Positions 9,093-17,736 of a stretch of DNA of 64,000 bases are shown piece by piece. The notes beneath the pieces were generated by a model that had not been told where the DNA came from, made no database searches, and worked only from the letters and a program-made list of their open reading frames with translations. Both the position numbers and the translations under genes were made by a program. Position 1 is the stretch's first letter, and each line of letters starts with the position of its first letter. Origin of the DNA: Saccharimonas sp963550135 (GTDB lineage Bacteria; Patescibacteriota; Saccharimonadia; Saccharimonadales; Saccharimonadaceae); contig CAUVBP010000003.1 of NCBI GenBank assembly GCA_963550135.1, positions 1 to 64,000 of the forward strand, in the 5' to 3' direction.

Positions 9093-9121
9093 ATTTTAGC
9101 ACAAGCAACTTGCGCGCTCAA
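9093..9121 (-). promoter_or_regulatory. Promoter of the surface-protein cluster
   Basis: TTGAGC, 17-bp spacer, TAAAAT, with TGC just before the -10 (extended -10). It lies about 50 bases upstream of the 9045 start, which has GGAGGG as ribosome site. Confidence 0.65.
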
Positions 9122-9130
9122 CTGCCCGGA

Positions 9131-9739
9131 CTATATAATTTGACTACCAAACTTAGCCAAAATCGCCATAATCACCAGCGCCGCCACCGAGGCCAATACT
9201 AGCGTATCGTAGCCCTGGTCAACAAACCGTCGCAACCCGCGGTGTTCAATAATTTTGTTCAAAACATTGTGCCTGGTTAGTCCATAAAAAATCAGCAGCA
9301 TACCTGCGTCCAGCGTCAAACACCACGGGCACAACGCGCCAATCTCAACATAACTCATATAAAACATCCAACCAGCAAACAGCAAGCCCGCCACCGCGCC
9401 AAGCTGCGCGCCCCACATAAACCACTTCGAGAACTTCGCGCCCGCCAGCAGCGCCACCGCAATTGTCACCATCACCGGCAGCGTCATCATACCAATAAAA
9501 CTATTAGGAAAGCCAAGCGGCGCCGCCGACCAATGGTTCGCCACCGTCGAACAACTCATCGCCGCGTTCAAGTCGCAGTTCAACACGGCATGCGAATTTT
9601 TAGCAAGCGTCAGCGATTCAATCGATAATACAAACGAAGCCAACAAGCCCAAGCCGCTGCCAACCAGCATCAATAGCGCTGCCAATTGCCGGCGCTTTGA
9701 CTCTTTGCCCGGCAGCCGCTTGCGCAACTTCTCAAACAT
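9131..9739 (-). CDS. Vitamin K epoxide reductase (VKOR) family membrane protein
   Basis: 202 aa with five hydrophobic helices. The first external loop has the cysteine pair CDLNAAMSC, and the CxxC redox site is CPWC in the fourth helix (EIGALCPWCLTLDAG), with the usual NSFIG stretch between them. Bacterial VKORs reoxidise DsbA-like thioredoxins and drive disulfide formation outside the membrane. The gene overlaps the thioredoxin-like gene upstream by eight bases. Several surface proteins here carry multiple cysteines, so an oxidative-folding role is reasonable, but no DsbA is in the window. Confidence 0.85.
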   Translation of the reverse strand: MFEKLRKRLPGKESKRRQLAALLMLVGSGLGLLASFVLSIESLTLAKNSHAVLNCDLNAAMSCSTVANHWSAAPLGFPNSFIGMMTLPVMVTIAVALLAGAKFSKWFMWGAQLGAVAGLLFAGWMFYMSYVEIGALCPWCLTLDAGMLLIFYGLTRHNVLNKIIEHRGLRRFVDQGYDTLVLASVAALVIMAILAKFGSQII

Positions 9740-9989
9740 AAAAACTCACCTCACTAATCGTCGGTAGCGGTAATCCGCGCCACATATTCTGCATCTGGCT
9801 ATCAGCACTCAGCGCGATAATCGTTGGGTATTCAACGATATCGTACGTCCGGCAAAAATCACTGCCCTCGGCCGAATCTGGGTCAATTTCTTCAATCGTG
9901 TGCCCTGTCTGCCGATTAAAGTCATGCAAAAAATCTATAACTCGGCGCGCGTAATCGCTTTCCGTCCGATACACCACAACTACTCGCAT
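9732..9989 (-). CDS. Small thioredoxin-fold protein without CxxC
   Basis: 85 aa. Beta-alpha-beta start (MRVVVVYRTESDYARRVIDF), a conserved cis-proline block EYPTIIAL and a WRGLP ending, all typical of a thioredoxin fold. The position of the CxxC active site holds TESDYA, and the one cysteine (DFC) is not in a pair. It overlaps the VKOR gene (ATG-level coupling) and starts at the last base of nrdR. Probably a structural or binding partner of the VKOR rather than a classical reductant. Confidence 0.6.
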   Translation of the reverse strand: MRVVVVYRTESDYARRVIDFLHDFNRQTGHTIEEIDPDSAEGSDFCRTYDIVEYPTIIALSADSQMQNMWRGLPLPTISEVSFYV

Positions 9990-10441
9990 TATTCCTGCCC
10001 TTTCTGGCGGCGCTGCTCTAATATTTTGACGAAATCATCCAACGTCTTGAACTTTTGAAATACGCTGGCAAAACGGACATATGCGACTTCGTTACGTTTT
10101 GCTAGCTCGTCAAGTACAAACTCGCCAATCAAACGAGATTCAATTTCGCTCTCGCCCAAGCTATGCGCGCGATCTTCCACGGCATCGATTATTTCCTCCA
10201 GTTCAACTTCCGATTTGAAGAACTTACCAACTGAACGGCGGATAGAATTGGCTAACTTTGCCCGCTCAAACAATTCGCGAGCTCCACTAGATTTAATAAC
10301 TGCCAAATTCGGACGTTCGATTCGCTCATACGTCGTAAAACGCTTGCCATCGGGGGTTTCTCGGCGGCGGCGAATAGTAATACCGTCAGCTGACTCTCTC
10401 GACTCTAGCACGCGGCTGTTGCCAATCTTGATACCCTTCAT
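9989..10441 (-). CDS. nrdR: NrdR-type regulator lacking the zinc-ribbon cysteines
   Basis: 150 aa. The ATP-cone domain is well kept (LAVIKSSGARELFERAKLAN, then EVAYVRFASVFQKFKTLDDF). NrdR senses dNTP/ATP and represses ribonucleotide reductase genes. The N-terminus keeps the family frame (SRVLESRES, IRRRRE, KRFTTYER), but all four zinc cysteines are gone: MKGIKIGN stands where MKCPxCGN is usual and ETPDGKRF where ECxxCGKRF is usual. There is no room for a longer start, because the ftsZ stop lies directly upstream. It is either a NrdR that folds without zinc or one with changed DNA binding. Confidence 0.8.
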   Translation of the reverse strand: MKGIKIGNSRVLESRESADGITIRRRRETPDGKRFTTYERIERPNLAVIKSSGARELFERAKLANSIRRSVGKFFKSEVELEEIIDAVEDRAHSLGESEIESRLIGEFVLDELAKRNEVAYVRFASVFQKFKTLDDFVKILEQRRQKGQE

Positions 10442-11644
10442 CTATTCCTCGTCGTTTTGCTTATTTTTTCGGCGACGCCGCAAAAAGGCTGGCGTATCAT
10501 CTTCATCATCCTCTTCAACTGAACCACCCCATATATCTGCCGTATTTTCGCTAGCAAATTGTGCTGCTGCCGACTGATGCGACAAGTCCATATCAATGTC
10601 ATCGACAGCTTCGCTAATTGATTGCGTTTGAACAGCCGGCGCTTGTTCTACTGGCGCCGTCAATTCCTCTGCCTGCTGCTGATAGTACGCATTATCAAAG
10701 CCAGTCGCAATCACGGTGATAATTAACTCGTCTTCTAATTCTGGCTTCAATGTAGCACCGAAGATAATATTAGCATCTGGGCTAACGGCACTCGTGATAA
10801 TTTCTGCCGCTTCCTGAATTTCTGCCATACTCATATCGTAGCCGCCAGTGACATTAAAGAGCACGCCCTTCGCCCCATCAATCGACACCTCAATCAGTGG
10901 CGACTCAATTGCCTGCTGCGCTGCCTGCGCTGCCCGGCCTTCACCGCTAGCCCGGCCGATACCCATTAACGCCGATCCAGCATTACTCATGATGGCCTTG
11001 ACATCAGCAAAATCGAGATTAATCAAACCATGCTCGGTGATCAGCTCTGAAATACCCTGCACACCCTGGCGCAGTACATCATCGGCAATCTTGAAAGTCT
11101 CAAGCAGCGGTGTCCGCCGATCAATCGTTTGCAGTAGCCGGTCGTTTGGGATAGAAATTAGCGTATCGACTTGCCGGCCCAACTGAGCGATTGCCCATTC
11201 GGCATTAGCCCGGCGCTTTTCGCCTTCAAAGCTAAACGGCTTGGTAGCCACGCCAACAGTCAAAATACCGAGATCGCGCGCTACTTCAGCTACCACATGG
11301 CCCGCTCCCGAGCCAGTTCCACCGCCAGCACCAATCGTCACGAACACCATATCGGCTCCTTCTAGCGATTCGCGAATTTCATCAATCGACTCGCGGGCTG
11401 CTGCTTCGCCAACAGCTGGATCGGCTCCGGCCCCCAAACCATTCGTTGTATTATGGCCCAAGTGAATTTTGACATCGGCTTTTGAATTGTGCAAAGCCTG
11501 CGCGTCTGTATTCATAGCTATAAACTGGACGCCATTTAGCCCTGCGTCTTTCATACGGTTAACCGCCGAACCGCCGGCGCCGCCGACGCCAACGACTTTG
11601 ATGCTTGCGAATGTTTGGATTTCGCTCGGTTTTACCTCTGGCAT
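10442..11644 (-). CDS. ftsZ: Cell-division GTPase FtsZ
   Basis: 400 aa. Tubulin-like GTPase that polymerises into the division ring. Seen: N-terminal GVGGAGGSAVNRM, the signature GAGGGTGSGAGHVVAEVA, FNVTGGYDMSMAEI at the start of the C-terminal domain, then an acidic linker and a short C-terminal peptide (DDTPAFLRRRRKNK) that should bind FtsA. Preceded by AAGGAGTTGT as ribosome site. It follows ftsA by 48 bases and abuts nrdR, so ftsA-ftsZ-nrdR-trx-VKOR probably form one operon. Confidence 0.97.
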   Translation of the reverse strand: MPEVKPSEIQTFASIKVVGVGGAGGSAVNRMKDAGLNGVQFIAMNTDAQALHNSKADVKIHLGHNTTNGLGAGADPAVGEAAARESIDEIRESLEGADMVFVTIGAGGGTGSGAGHVVAEVARDLGILTVGVATKPFSFEGEKRRANAEWAIAQLGRQVDTLISIPNDRLLQTIDRRTPLLETFKIADDVLRQGVQGISELITEHGLINLDFADVKAIMSNAGSALMGIGRASGEGRAAQAAQQAIESPLIEVSIDGAKGVLFNVTGGYDMSMAEIQEAAEIITSAVSPDANIIFGATLKPELEDELIITVIATGFDNAYYQQQAEELTAPVEQAPAVQTQSISEAVDDIDMDLSHQSAAAQFASENTADIWGGSVEEDDEDDTPAFLRRRRKNKQNDEE

Positions 11645-11692
11645 TACAACTCCTTACCCCTTATTCTCTGAATCTTATTTCTAGTATATCAC

Positions 11693-12919
11693 CTATGGCC
11701 GAAACCTGTTAAATAGCGAACGGAAAAGCCCGCCTTTACTGCCCGACTTGCTAGAATCAACCGCAGCACTATGATAGCCGTCAGGATTAATATCAACCAG
11801 CATTAAGCCAATTGCCGCCGCAAATTCAGGTTTATCAATATTATCGACCACGCCGCCATAACCCTTAGCTTTACCTTTACGAACAGCTACGCCGAGCTGG
11901 GCTTTGGCAAATTCAACAATACCTTTCATGTTAGCCGTCCCGCCTGTTAGAACAGCACCGCTTGGCAGGCGTCCAGCACGACCAGCTTTCTTCAATTCTT
12001 TGTTAACTGCTTCAAAAATCTCTTCTAACCGCGCCTCAACAATTTCATCGATATCGGCAATATCAAATTCTAGACTCTCGCCATCATGTTTAATCGAAAC
12101 TTTGCTAGATTTGTTGCGGTTAATAGCCGATGCATGTTTTAGCTTTACTTCTTCAGCTATTTCTGGATCAATTTTCAGTCCAATCGCCAAGTCGTTCGTT
12201 ATATTAATGCCGCCATAGGGTACCACGCCAATATATTGCAGATCACCCTCTTCATAGATTGCTACGCCAGTAGTCGCCCCGCCTAGATCAATCACTGCCA
12301 CGCCATTTTCCATCTGAGAATCGTCTAGCACAGCCTTAGCCGCTGCCATCACCGACGGTACCACGTCATTCGGCCGCACAGTAGCGCCCTCAACCGCCTT
12401 TTCGAGATTTACTACATACGGCGCCATCGCCGACACCACATTAGCGCTAATCTCAAGGCGCGTGCCCGTCATGCCTAGCGGGTTCTTAACTCCGCCCTGC
12501 CCGTCAATCGTGTAGCTAAACGGTACGACTTTCAATATTTTGCGGTTAGCTGGCACTTTGCCAGTCGTTGCCACATCTTCTATACGATAAAGATCGTCTT
12601 CGTTAACTTCATGGTCAGCCATACCAACAGCAATCATACCGTCGGTACGCGTACTCATAATGTGCGAGCCATTTATACTAACAGTCGCATCATTGACTTG
12701 GTAACCGCTCATTCGTTCAGCATCACCCAAGGCTTTGTCAATCGCCTCAGACGGTCCGTTTAGGTTCGAGACCGAACCTTTGCGCATACCACTGTTCGGG
12801 TATTCGCCAACGCCAACGATTGTCGGCGTGCCAGTCGTCGTATCTACATGCCCGACCACACACCGAATCATCGTAGTTCCGACATCTATACCAACTGCAT
12901 ATCGAGATTGTTCTTGCAT
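11693..12919 (-). CDS. ftsA: Cell-division actin homologue FtsA
   Basis: 408 aa. Actin-fold ATPase that ties FtsZ to the membrane. Phosphate-1 loop YAVGIDVGTTMIRCVV, phosphate-2 GVAVIDLGGATTGVAIY, adenosine motif AVLTGGTANMKGI. The 1C domain is present, and an amphipathic C-terminal helix (GGLFRSLFNRFRP) is the membrane-targeting sequence. The start codon is only eight bases downstream of a TATAAT box with no Shine-Dalgarno visible, so the mRNA looks leaderless. Confidence 0.95.
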   Translation of the reverse strand: MQEQSRYAVGIDVGTTMIRCVVGHVDTTTGTPTIVGVGEYPNSGMRKGSVSNLNGPSEAIDKALGDAERMSGYQVNDATVSINGSHIMSTRTDGMIAVGMADHEVNEDDLYRIEDVATTGKVPANRKILKVVPFSYTIDGQGGVKNPLGMTGTRLEISANVVSAMAPYVVNLEKAVEGATVRPNDVVPSVMAAAKAVLDDSQMENGVAVIDLGGATTGVAIYEEGDLQYIGVVPYGGINITNDLAIGLKIDPEIAEEVKLKHASAINRNKSSKVSIKHDGESLEFDIADIDEIVEARLEEIFEAVNKELKKAGRAGRLPSGAVLTGGTANMKGIVEFAKAQLGVAVRKGKAKGYGGVVDNIDKPEFAAAIGLMLVDINPDGYHSAAVDSSKSGSKGGLFRSLFNRFRP

Positions 12920-12927
12920 ATAGGGAT

Positions 12928-12936
12928 ATTATAGCA
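12928..12936 (-). promoter_or_regulatory. Extended -10 promoter of ftsA
   Basis: TGC-TATAAT on the minus strand, -10 hexamer at 12933-12928. The ATG of ftsA is eight bases further on. No good -35 at 17 bp. Confidence 0.6.
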
Positions 12937-12952
12937 TAACCCGTATAGTTAT

Positions 12953-13723
12953 TTACAACTGCGTAATAATTTCAGCACCGTTTTCGGTAATCAAAACTGT
13001 GTGTTCAAAGTGTGCAGCCAAACTACCATCGCGCGTACGAATCGTCCAACCGTCATCTTTATCAGTAACAATTTTCTCGCCGCCCAGCGTCGCCATCGGC
13101 TCGATAGCAATCGTATCGCCCGGATGCAACAGTACGCCAGTGTGTTTGCGGCCGTAGTTCGGCACATCTGGCGGCATATGCATTTTCAAACCGACACCGT
13201 GCCCAACCAATTCGCGGATAATTCCTAATTTGCCATCTTTCAAAACTTTTTCAATCGCAGCTGCGATGTCGCCAGTACGAACATCGCCTTTAATTGCATC
13301 AATCCCAGCATACAAACTTCTCTCGGTGGTCGTTAACAGGTGTTTGACTGCGCCTTTCGGCTTATCGTCAACCACCATCGTGAAAGCGCTATCGACCTTC
13401 ATGTCTTTATAAGTAATCACCAAGTCAAAACTCACCACATCGCCCTTTTGAAAGATATAATCGCTCGCCGGGCTATGCACGATTTCGTCGTTAGTGCTGA
13501 TACAAATAACCCCCGGGAAGTTCACCTCATCTGTTTTGTAAGTCGCCGAAGCGCCATATTCTTTTATCTTGCCGTCAACGAACGCATCAATATCTTTTTC
13601 GCTCATACCAGCATGAATATAATCGCGAATATCTTGGAAAATCTGCGCTAATTTCTTGCCGCCATCGCGCATAGCCTGAATTTGCTCGGGAGTTTTCTCG
13701 CCAGTAATTAAACGATCCTGCAT
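12953..13723 (-). CDS. map: Methionine aminopeptidase type I
   Basis: 256 aa. Removes the initiator methionine after deformylation. All metal ligands of the pita-bread fold can be seen in order: DLVITYKDMKVDSAFT (two Asp), VGHGVGLKMHMPP (His), IEPMATLG (Glu) and AHFEHTVLI (Glu). The substrate His is in TNDEIVHSPAS. No N-terminal zinc extension. It overlaps the 3' end of adk by 16 bases, so the adk-map order of the spc operon tail is kept, without secY. Confidence 0.95.
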   Translation of the reverse strand: MQDRLITGEKTPEQIQAMRDGGKKLAQIFQDIRDYIHAGMSEKDIDAFVDGKIKEYGASATYKTDEVNFPGVICISTNDEIVHSPASDYIFQKGDVVSFDLVITYKDMKVDSAFTMVVDDKPKGAVKHLLTTTERSLYAGIDAIKGDVRTGDIAAAIEKVLKDGKLGIIRELVGHGVGLKMHMPPDVPNYGRKHTGVLLHPGDTIAIEPMATLGGEKIVTDKDDGWTIRTRDGSLAAHFEHTVLITENGAEIITQL

Positions 13724-14253
13724 GCTTGCAGCTCCTCCATAATCCGATCGTGAACCTGCCCAACCGTACCTGTTCCGTCCAGGTGAGCGATATTAACTCC
13801 GTGCTCTGTCAAATAATCAAGAACTGGATACATCTCGTGCCGATAAATCCGTAAGCGCTCATCAATTACCTCGGGCGTATCGTCGATACGGCCGCGTACC
13901 TTCAGGCGGTGCAGCAACTCAGCACGCGGCACCTCCAAGACAATCACCAACGCAACATCCCGGCCATGCTCAGGACGATGCTCAATCAACCATTTTGCTT
14001 GTGCTAATTGCCGCGGATAACCGTCTAGCACCACGCGATCGATATCTTTGGCTCGGCCTAGCGCTTCACCGATTAGTTTATTCACCTTTTCTGGATCAAC
14101 CAAGCCGCCAGTCCGCATCTGCGCAAATAGCTCAGGATCGCGCGTGTCGCGCAGCAGCTGGCCCGCGCTCAACCAGCGCCAGCCATTACGCGCTGCCAGC
14201 ATTTGCCCTTGGACACTTTTACCTGCGCCAGCCGGGCCAAAAAATACAATCAT
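13708..14253 (-). CDS. adk: Adenylate kinase, short form
   Basis: 181 aa. Interconverts ATP+AMP and 2 ADP. P-loop IVFFGPAGAGKSVQGQ, AMP-site LSAGQLLR, LDGYPRQLAQAKWL, and GRIDDTPEVIDERLRIY, where a long LID insertion would sit. The LID is the short, non-zinc type. Starts 15 bases after the GatB/YqeY gene. Confidence 0.93.
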   Translation of the reverse strand: MIVFFGPAGAGKSVQGQMLAARNGWRWLSAGQLLRDTRDPELFAQMRTGGLVDPEKVNKLIGEALGRAKDIDRVVLDGYPRQLAQAKWLIEHRPEHGRDVALVIVLEVPRAELLHRLKVRGRIDDTPEVIDERLRIYRHEMYPVLDYLTEHGVNIAHLDGTGTVGQVHDRIMEELQACRIV

Positions 14254-14268
14254 GATACCTTCTTTCTG

Positions 14269-14721
14269 TTAATCCAACTTTTGTTTTACAATACGAGCAA
14301 TCGCCGCACCATCCGCCGCGTTGCCAACTTGCTTTTTAACTGCGCCAATAACCTGGCCCATTGCCTGCGGCCCAGTTACGCTAAGTTCGGCTATTTTCGC
14401 CTCGATAATCGCCGCCAGCTCAGTTTCATCTAGCTGTTTCGGCAAATATGCCTGCAGAATCTCAATTTCCCGCTCTTCTGGTTCGGCCAAATCTGGACGG
14501 TTGTTATCGCGGTAGATCTTAGCCGATTCGTTGCGTTTTTTGACTTCGCGGGCAACGACTTTTTCGATTTCTTCATCGCTCAGGCCTTCATCGCGCTTGC
14601 CTAACTTAACCTCTTCATCCAGAATTGCTGCCGTCAGATTACGCAGCGTCTCGCCAACAAAACGATCGCCGCTAAGTAAAGCGGCTTTCATTTCATCTTT
14701 AATTCGCGCCTTCAGCGCCAT
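14269..14721 (-). CDS. GatB/YqeY domain protein
   Basis: 150 aa. Helical protein of the YqeY family (LKARIKDEMKAALLSGDRF ... LRNLTAAILDEEVKLGKRDEGLSDEEIEKVV ... ILQAYLPKQLDE ... GPQAMGQVIGAVKKQVG). It shares the tRNA-binding tail domain of GatB. In many bacteria it follows rpsU, as it does here with a 3-base gap. The exact role is unknown, probably tRNA- or ribosome-linked. Confidence 0.9.
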   Translation of the reverse strand: MALKARIKDEMKAALLSGDRFVGETLRNLTAAILDEEVKLGKRDEGLSDEEIEKVVAREVKKRNESAKIYRDNNRPDLAEPEEREIEILQAYLPKQLDETELAAIIEAKIAELSVTGPQAMGQVIGAVKKQVGNAADGAAIARIVKQKLD

Positions 14722-14724
14722 TAG

Positions 14725-14940
14725 CTAGCGAACTCCCAAACGCAACTTCTGCGTCTTTTCCGCCTTGCGCATACGGCGAACAATTGCCCTGCTGCGCCGT
14801 ACTGTTTTGCTAATCGGTTTTTCAAAGCGCATTGACGCTCTGGCTTTCTGCATCACGCCGCTTTGCAAAAGCCGGCGGTTGAAACGGCGAAGAACGTTTT
14901 CATTCGCCTCTTTCTCGTCTTTACGTGTAACTCGTACCAT
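14725..14940 (-). CDS. rpsU: 30S ribosomal protein bS21
   Basis: 71 aa from the ATG at 14940 (MVRVTRKDEKEANENVLRRF), the canonical S21 start, followed by a strongly basic helical tail (RFEKPISKTVRRSRAIVRRM). A longer reading from 14979 is possible, but that start lies inside the -35 box of the promoter and is rejected. The ATG is ten bases after the -10 hexamer, so the leader is only a few bases long. First gene of the rpsU-yqeY-adk-map run. Confidence 0.93.
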   Translation of the reverse strand: MVRVTRKDEKEANENVLRRFNRRLLQSGVMQKARASMRFEKPISKTVRRSRAIVRRMRKAEKTQKLRLGVR

Positions 14941-14950
14941 ATCGTTATGC

Positions 14951-14979
14951 ATTATATCAGATGAGGAATACTTTTGCAA
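14951..14979 (-). promoter_or_regulatory. Strong promoter of rpsU
   Basis: TTGCAA (14979-14974), 17-bp spacer, TATAAT (14956-14951), with TGA before the -10 (extended). It lies in the 63-base gap after the recJ stop. Confidence 0.8.
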
Positions 14980-15003
14980 AGCAAAATTTTACCCGGCCAA
15001 GTA

Positions 15004-16641
15004 TCAATCCAGCAAAATAATATGCAGCAGCCGTCCCTCGACCGTCCGCACTCCCTGCCATTCATTAATGGTTAGCTGGAACCACGCCGCCACCTCGTCG
15101 CCTGGTTCACGGAAGAATTCCTCTGGCGCGTTGAATGCCAGCATCTGCAACACTTTACCATTTTTATCACGCAGCGCTAATTTAACGTGTTGCCCATCCG
15201 CACCCATTCGCCGCACGCTCAGCACGCTCGCTGTGGTAATTTTTAATACTGGCTCCGGGTTACCATTGCCAAACGGCTCCATTTTCGCCAGATTTGCCAC
15301 CAACTCCTCATCAATTTCCGAAAAATCATCAATTTCTACATCAGCTCGCGGCAGCAAATATCGCTCTTGGTTTGTAAGCTGCAGCGAATCATAAAACTCA
15401 TTAACGCGCTGACGAAAATCGCCAATTTTCTCAGTTTCCAGCGTCACGCCAGCCGCCGCTCCGTGTCCGCCGCCTTTGATGATAATGTCATCCGCTGCCC
15501 GTACTGCATCTGCCGCTGAAAAATCACCAAAACTGCGCGCCGAACCCGTTGCTTCCTCGCCGCGCTCGCCAATGATAAACACTGGCTTTTTATATTTTTC
15601 CACCAATTTCGACGCCACGATGCCGATGACGCCGTGATTCCAACCGCCACTACTGACCACCAGCACCCGGTCATTCGCCAGCTTCTCGGCTTGCATACAC
15701 GCTTCCTCAAAAATCGTATCCTGAATGCCGCGCCGTTTAACATTCAACTCCTCCAGCTTTTCGCTCGCTTCCAGTGCCGCCAAGCCGTCACGCGCTACCA
15801 GCATATCCAGCGCGTGCTGTGCCGTCTCCAGCCGGCCCGCCGCATTCATGCGCGGCCCCAAACCAAATCCCAAATGCCGCGCATTAACCTGCTCTGGCTC
15901 GACACCCGCCACCGCCATCAGGGCCTTCAATCCTGGACGTTGTTGTTTTTTCAACACCTGCAGACCCCAATAGACGTTTGCCCGATTTTCATCAGCCAAC
16001 GTCACGATGTCGCACACCGTCCCTAGCGCCACCAAATCCAGCAGCCACTTTTCATAGCCGTCAGGCAATCCATCCAGTTCAGTCTGCAGCGCCTGCACCA
16101 GCTTAAACGCCACGCCCGCACCGCACAAATCACGAAACGGATACGCGTGTCCCGGGAATTTCGGATTCACCGCCGCCACGCTCGGCGGCGGGGTTTCAGC
16201 CACGTTATGATGATCCGTCACTATCGTATCAATCCCCAAGCTAGCGGCATACGCAATCTCCTCATGACACAAACTACCCGTATCCACCGTAACGATCAAA
16301 TCAGCACCCATATCGCACACCTTATCCACCGCACCCATAGTCATACCATAGCCCTCGACAAACCGATTTGGGATGAAAGCATCGACATCCTCAAAACCAA
16401 ACTTACCAAACGCATTCAGCAGCAGCGCCGTGGCACTCAGTCCATCAATGTCATAATCACCGTAAATGACGATTTTTTCGCCCCGCTGCCGCGCCTGTTT
16501 CAACCGCGCCACTGCCTTTTTCATGTCCGGCAGCAAAAACGGATCATGTTTCACCGCCATATAATCTGGCTGCAAAAAAGCCTGGCGCGCTGCCCGCGTC
16601 GTCAGACCGCGCGCCGTCAAAATCTGCTCGAATAAGGTCAT
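15004..16641 (-). CDS. recJ: Single-strand-specific 5'-3' exonuclease RecJ
   Basis: 545 aa, in the normal RecJ range. DHH-family motifs: GDYDIDGLSATALL (motif I), DTGS (motif II), IVTDHHNVAETPP (motif III, DHH), and the DHHA1 part GGHGAAAGVTL, with GNGNPEPVL in the OB domain. Acts in recombination repair and replication restart, which fits with priA nearby. The start overlaps the stop of the wHTH gene (ATGA), implying translational coupling. Confidence 0.95.
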   Translation of the reverse strand: MTLFEQILTARGLTTRAARQAFLQPDYMAVKHDPFLLPDMKKAVARLKQARQRGEKIVIYGDYDIDGLSATALLLNAFGKFGFEDVDAFIPNRFVEGYGMTMGAVDKVCDMGADLIVTVDTGSLCHEEIAYAASLGIDTIVTDHHNVAETPPPSVAAVNPKFPGHAYPFRDLCGAGVAFKLVQALQTELDGLPDGYEKWLLDLVALGTVCDIVTLADENRANVYWGLQVLKKQQRPGLKALMAVAGVEPEQVNARHLGFGLGPRMNAAGRLETAQHALDMLVARDGLAALEASEKLEELNVKRRGIQDTIFEEACMQAEKLANDRVLVVSSGGWNHGVIGIVASKLVEKYKKPVFIIGERGEEATGSARSFGDFSAADAVRAADDIIIKGGGHGAAAGVTLETEKIGDFRQRVNEFYDSLQLTNQERYLLPRADVEIDDFSEIDEELVANLAKMEPFGNGNPEPVLKITTASVLSVRRMGADGQHVKLALRDKNGKVLQMLAFNAPEEFFREPGDEVAAWFQLTINEWQGVRTVEGRLLHIILLD

Positions 16642-16949
16642 CTACTAATCTCGGAAGTTGTACGTTTCGGCCGATTGCTATTAGCGTGCTGCTGCGACTT
16701 AATGACAATACTTTGCAATTCTTTGAAAATCGGGAATTGTTTATTAGTCGAGTAAATCCGTGTATTACCCTGCTTTTCGGCATGCAAAAAACCGACCTTT
16801 TCCAGCCGGCGCAATTCGCGCTGGATGTTGCCGGGGTCTTCCTTGATCAGCTTGGCCAAACCGCGGACATGCGTCCGAAAATCTGGATATTTGGCATAGA
16901 CGACAACTATCTTACGACGCACCCGCGAGGTAATGAACACATCAAGCAT
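16638..16949 (-). CDS. Small winged-helix regulator
   Basis: 103 aa. A single wHTH domain: KIVVVYAKYPDFRTHVRGLAKLIKEDPGNIQRELRRLEKVGFLHAEKQGNTRIYSTN, with helix-turn-helix around residues 30-50 and the beta-wing after it, then a basic tail. ArsR/MarR-like in shape, with no metal-binding cysteines. A TTGAAT-17-TAGAAT promoter lies upstream. Coupled to recJ by an ATGA overlap. Target unknown. It resembles the N-terminal domain of the protein at 58164-58775. Confidence 0.7.
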   Translation of the reverse strand: MLDVFITSRVRRKIVVVYAKYPDFRTHVRGLAKLIKEDPGNIQRELRRLEKVGFLHAEKQGNTRIYSTNKQFPIFKELQSIVIKSQQHANSNRPKRTTSEISR

Positions 16950-17030
16950 CTAGCCAAGCCCCTTTCTTCCAGTTTAGTTTGTTCTGTTGCTTTTTATTCT
17001 ACATTCTTTTCATAACCAATTCAAGACCAT

Positions 17031-17687
17031 TTATCGCCAATTCAATATGATTTGGCTAATCTTATCAATTGATTGCTGTAGTGTTGGCACATTGTTATCT
17101 TCATAATAATGATCAACTCCCAAGAAATTCTCTTTAACATCCAGCAAATGTAGCTCATCAGCAGTAATGTGCAGTCGATCAACCACTGCCACCGACGCTA
17201 CTGGCGATGCTACGACCAACCGCAGAATCCTAATCGGCTTCAAGAAGTCTAAAGCCACTCCAACGCTAGCAGTATTAGCAAAGCCATCCGACACCAGCAC
17301 CACCACACGATCTTTCAGCATATCTTTATCGACTGTACCGCCATCGCCGATCAAGCGATTGAGACTACTATATGTTTCGCGTCTCTTCTCGGCCAAATAG
17401 CCATGAAATTCGCTCGTATACTCATCAATCTCGCCTGCCGAAAATTCATCATTATATGTGAAATCGCCAGTTTGCGACACCGCTCCAAAATTCATTCCTT
17501 CGCCTGGTATCTCGATATCCTGCGATACCAACAACATCAACACGCAGTGCAGTTGCGCCGCAATTTGCTCGCCCACCACCACGCCGCCGTTGCTTAGCGC
17601 TACCACAGCACAGTTTTCGTAGCGATATTTAGCTACCAATTGATCAGCCAAAATCTTTCCTGCTTGCGATCTACTCTCGAAATACAT
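17031..17687 (-). CDS. Phosphoribosyltransferase-fold protein
   Basis: 218 aa. Resembles the PRTase family in FESRSQAGKILADQLVAKYRYENCAVVALSNGGVVVGEQIA and in the PRPP-loop position VVVLVSDGFANTASVGVALDFLK (family pattern VxLVDDGxATGxT). The second acidic residue of the loop is replaced (SDG instead of DDG), so catalytic competence is uncertain. It may be a regulatory PRTase. Its start is six bases after the -10 box, and the gene is divergent from priA. Confidence 0.65.
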   Translation of the reverse strand: MYFESRSQAGKILADQLVAKYRYENCAVVALSNGGVVVGEQIAAQLHCVLMLLVSQDIEIPGEGMNFGAVSQTGDFTYNDEFSAGEIDEYTSEFHGYLAEKRRETYSSLNRLIGDGGTVDKDMLKDRVVVLVSDGFANTASVGVALDFLKPIRILRLVVASPVASVAVVDRLHITADELHLLDVKENFLGVDHYYEDNNVPTLQQSIDKISQIILNWR

Positions 17688-17693
17688 ATGCTT

Positions 17694-17730
17694 ATAGTAG
17701 CGTGTTAAACTGCCGTAGACAAGGTATAAT
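17694..17730. promoter_or_regulatory. Divergent, interlocked promoters of the PRTase gene and priA
   Basis: Minus strand: TTGTCT (17722-17717), 17-bp spacer, TACTAT (17699-17694), six bases before the ATG at 17687. Plus strand: TATAAT at 17725-17730, six bases before the ATG at 17737 and three before a GTG at 17734, with a weak -35. Both mRNAs should be leaderless. Confidence 0.6.
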
Positions 17731-17736
17731 TAAGTG

